A DNA stretch of 64,000 bases from assembly GCA_035041965.1 (NCBI GenBank), contig JAPYMA010001321.1:1-64000 (forward strand), read 5' to 3'. Made by a program: the position numbers and the translations under genes. Below are positions 62,399-64,000 of this stretch, in pieces. Origin of the DNA: Anisakis pegreffii. Lineage: Eukaryota; Nematoda; Chromadorea; Rhabditida; Anisakidae. The notes below the pieces were generated by a model. That model saw only the letters and a list, made by a program, of their open reading frames with translations. It was not told where the DNA came from and did no database searches. Position 1 is the first letter of the stretch, and each line of letters begins with the position of its first letter.

Positions 62399-64000
62399 AT
62401 ATACATATTTTTGATATTTAAGCGACTTAAATCAGTCAGTAACTCCATCTATCCATTGAATCAAATTAGTGATCCATTTGCTTAGTTGATCCATCAATCT
62501 GTTGATTCTGTTCATTTTATCCAATTTCCTTATCTCCCTTACCGTCACCATCATCATCATCAGTACCCCATCACCGCATCGTTATCATCTCTAATCGAGC
62601 AACATTTTCATTCTCATTGAACCACTTCAGTAATTTTGCACAGAACATTTGCATTCGATCGTTTTTATTCAAAAATTAATCACTGATTGTGAGAAGAAAA
62701 TTGTTTGGTACGGTGGAAATGTTGATGAATTCAGTTTGATTACAAATACATTAATTTACTCTCCATTCCAAGATCAATAAACTGTGATTTCAATTTGATA
62801 ACATTTCGATGGTTTTTCATTTTTATCGATCAATTCCAGCCTTTCTTGTTTCATTTTCTTTCCCTTCAGTCCCGTTTCAATTTATTCACTTTTATATCTT
62901 TAACTTTGAGGACGTTTATGAAATCTTTCTCAGATTCATTCATTTATGGTTTATTATTATTACTCTTATTATTATTGTTATTATAATTATTACTATTATA
63001 TTGTTCTTATTACTATTATTATTATTATCATTTTTGTTATTACGTTACTGTAATCTTTTGCCACGCTCTTCCATTAGGATTCGTCCAATCCGTTTTGCAT
63101 CTCTTTCTCTCTTAGTATATTTTATTTCTTAGCTCGGTTTTAAGATGAATTAAAGTGTTTCATTTGATTAGTAAGATTTTATGGAACTATGAATGTGTGC
63201 GGTGATCGGGTTTGAACAGAATGTTGACGTTAATATTCTGTTGGTGATATCGAGTATGTAATGTGGTAAATAAGTTCGATTTGTGTAATAATTGCCAAGT
63301 AAATTTGATTTTTATTTTGATCACTCCGAGCATTATTGCTGTGTTCACTATTCGTTTATTATTCGCATAGTTATGTGCTGATATCTTCCCGGTTTCTGAA
63401 ACCGTCTCACTTAAATATATTTTTCTGTTTTCGGTTGATTAAAAGTTACGTGATCGATTTCTTCTTCAGAGCGCTGCGTATCTGTCGAATTTTTTAAAAT
63501 TAGTTTTCGTGTGTATTATTCTTCTTTTCACTTCATTTCGAGTGAATACCATTTTATTTGCTGTGAATGTTTTACGCTTTACTATTATTTTCATTATGAT
63601 TACGATTATTATTGTTGTTTGAATTGTCACTATTTTTATTGCCGTTATCACATATTATAACGATCATTTGATGGATTAGCTTGCACACCAATTCGTTATT
63701 ATTGCATTATATTACTCATCATCTTCCGTATAATTTCCACTCTATACATACACATTTATTTGGTTATTCTTCAGTCGCAGTTGATCATCCATTGTATTTA
63801 TGATACGAGTTTCATTTTTGTATTATCCTTTGAATTCTTTGAACGGTATCTATCGTTGATAAGTCATAAAGCACATGTGATTCGTTGGAATTCGGCTCTT
63901 TTTTGCTGTGTGCTTGCTCGACATTTCATTTTGTTCGTTATCTTCACATGAGATGAGACTGTTACTGATCGTGAAACTGGGTCGTTGCTATAAAGTGACG
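62399..64000. other. Intergenic AT-rich DNA with TTA/ATT microsatellite
   Basis: After the TMEM55-type gene there is no recognised exon. An imperfect TTA/ATT trinucleotide repeat covers about 62945-63045, and a CAT repeat lies near 62548-62562. Open frames here are repeat artefacts. Confidence 0.5.

Noticed and set aside
62809..63132. 107-codon frame rich in I and L
   Set aside because: Product of the TTA/ATT microsatellite.

Overview
The window is nuclear DNA of a nematode, which is an inference from several observations. It is AT-rich, its genes are split into many short exons, and most introns end in TTTTCAG or TTTTTAG. Several genes have an unpaired splice acceptor just upstream of the start codon, as expected for spliced-leader trans-splicing. 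An intronic minisatellite carries the 16-base core of nematode SL1 followed by a splice-donor-like GG[TC]AA. I suspect a clade III (spirurid/ascarid-type) worm but cannot prove it. No prokaryotic, viral or organellar sequence was seen.

Layout: 1-4214 is a satellite of ten 404-bp units plus a partial unit, fading into diverged monomers up to about 5.07 kb. From 5.07 to 13.5 kb there are inverted copies of a short non-autonomous transposon-like element, a tRNA-Arg(ACG) on the minus strand (5889-5961) and a small KCTD/BTB-T1 gene (9887-11569). From 15.2 to 18.8 kb there is a two-exon gene for a 76-residue basic membrane peptide and a complete ribosomal protein S13 gene with a structured third intron. 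A complete 36-exon gene for WDR19/IFT144 (C. elegans dyf-2) runs from 19787 to 33337, with an RFX X-box about 200 bp upstream of its start.

From 33.5 to 46 kb the DNA is rearranged. It holds a large inverted duplication of a secreted-protein gene (one copy open, one broken), transmembrane and cytoplasmic-tail exons of what may be the same gene, a 949-bp tandem duplication, an inverted partial copy of wdr19 (exons plus introns), and two copies of a GGCTC-rich dispersed repeat.

A 23-exon HIP1/HIP1R/Sla2 gene (C. elegans hipr-1) spans 46030-57203. It carries three tandem 201-nt in-phase coiled-coil exons, and the SL1-like array lies in its second-last intron. A six-exon TMEM55/PIP4P gene spans 60073-62398, and the window ends in AT-rich intergenic DNA. 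All recognised protein genes read on the plus strand.

Functionally these are mostly unrelated housekeeping and cell-biology genes: translation (rps-13), retrograde intraflagellar transport in cilia (wdr19), clathrin-actin coupling in endocytosis (hipr-1), late-endosomal/lysosomal phosphoinositide biology (pip4p), and probable cullin-3 adaptor or channel-regulator work (KCTD). Nothing indicates an operon. All exon joins were made by hand from reading frame, splice sites and remembered family sequences. The three long gene models keep frame throughout, giving 1399, 1151 and 268 residues.
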